DNA from: Serilophus lunatus
Taxonomy: Eukaryota > Chordata > Aves > Passeriformes > Eurylaimidae
NCBI GenBank assembly: GCA_013399895.1
Contig: VXBA01001600.1
Span: 186,463-250,462, forward strand
Direction of reading: 5' to 3'
DNA: 64,000 bases
Shown: piece by piece, positions 63,996 to 64,000 of the stretch
How positions within the stretch are numbered: the first letter of the stretch is position 1
Layout: each line of letters begins with the position of its first letter
The notes under the pieces: model-generated
The model's input: the letters and a program-made list of their open reading frames with translations, nothing else
What the model was told of the DNA's origin: nothing
The model's database searches: none
Translations under genes and position numbers: made by a program

Positions 63996-64000
63996 CTAAA

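Overview
The window is vertebrate genomic DNA, most likely from a bird. Three things suggest this: two antisense fragments that look like CR1 LINE elements, low interspersed-repeat density, and AT-rich introns. The splice-variant set also matches what is known of chicken Slo1. The species cannot be named from the sequence alone.

One gene is recognised: the 3' end of KCNMA1 (Slo1, the pore-forming alpha subunit of the large-conductance calcium- and voltage-activated BK potassium channel), on the minus strand. Transcription runs from position 64000 towards 1. Ten coding exons were placed by protein identity, consensus AG/GT borders and matching phase: 63868-63995, 60629-60821, 36958-37071, 36182-36265 (cassette), 33753-33883, 25642-25836, 23959-24077, 22030-22279 (terminal in one form, spliced at 22055 in the others), 19957-19985 (29-nt microexon) and 14249-14400. 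They encode the cytosolic RCK2 domain, including the calcium bowl, and the C-terminal tail. The membrane part, RCK1 and the STREX site lie beyond 64000.

The 3' end is an alternative-splicing module with three known types of BK C-terminus. Reading through an internal donor at 22055 gives a QEDRL end. Splicing that donor to the microexon and then to the last exon gives the VEDEC end. Skipping the microexon shifts the last exon into another frame and gives EMVYR. A tandem TAG/CAG acceptor on the last exon adds a further small choice. Candidate control elements lie nearby: a UGCAUG hexamer 19 nt past the microexon donor and a (CUG)7 tract about 200 nt past it, both in transcript sense. Upstream, a separate 84-nt cassette adds 28 residues just before the calcium bowl, and its 3' end resembles the 3' end of the preceding exon.

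The rest is intron (14.4-63.9 kb) and the 3' flank or UTR (1-14.2 kb). These hold two CR1 fragments, one possible degraded LTR block, microsatellites, homopolymers and two short assembly gaps. No second gene, tRNA, rRNA or CRISPR was seen. Other open reading frames look like chance ORFs or antisense shadows of the exons.
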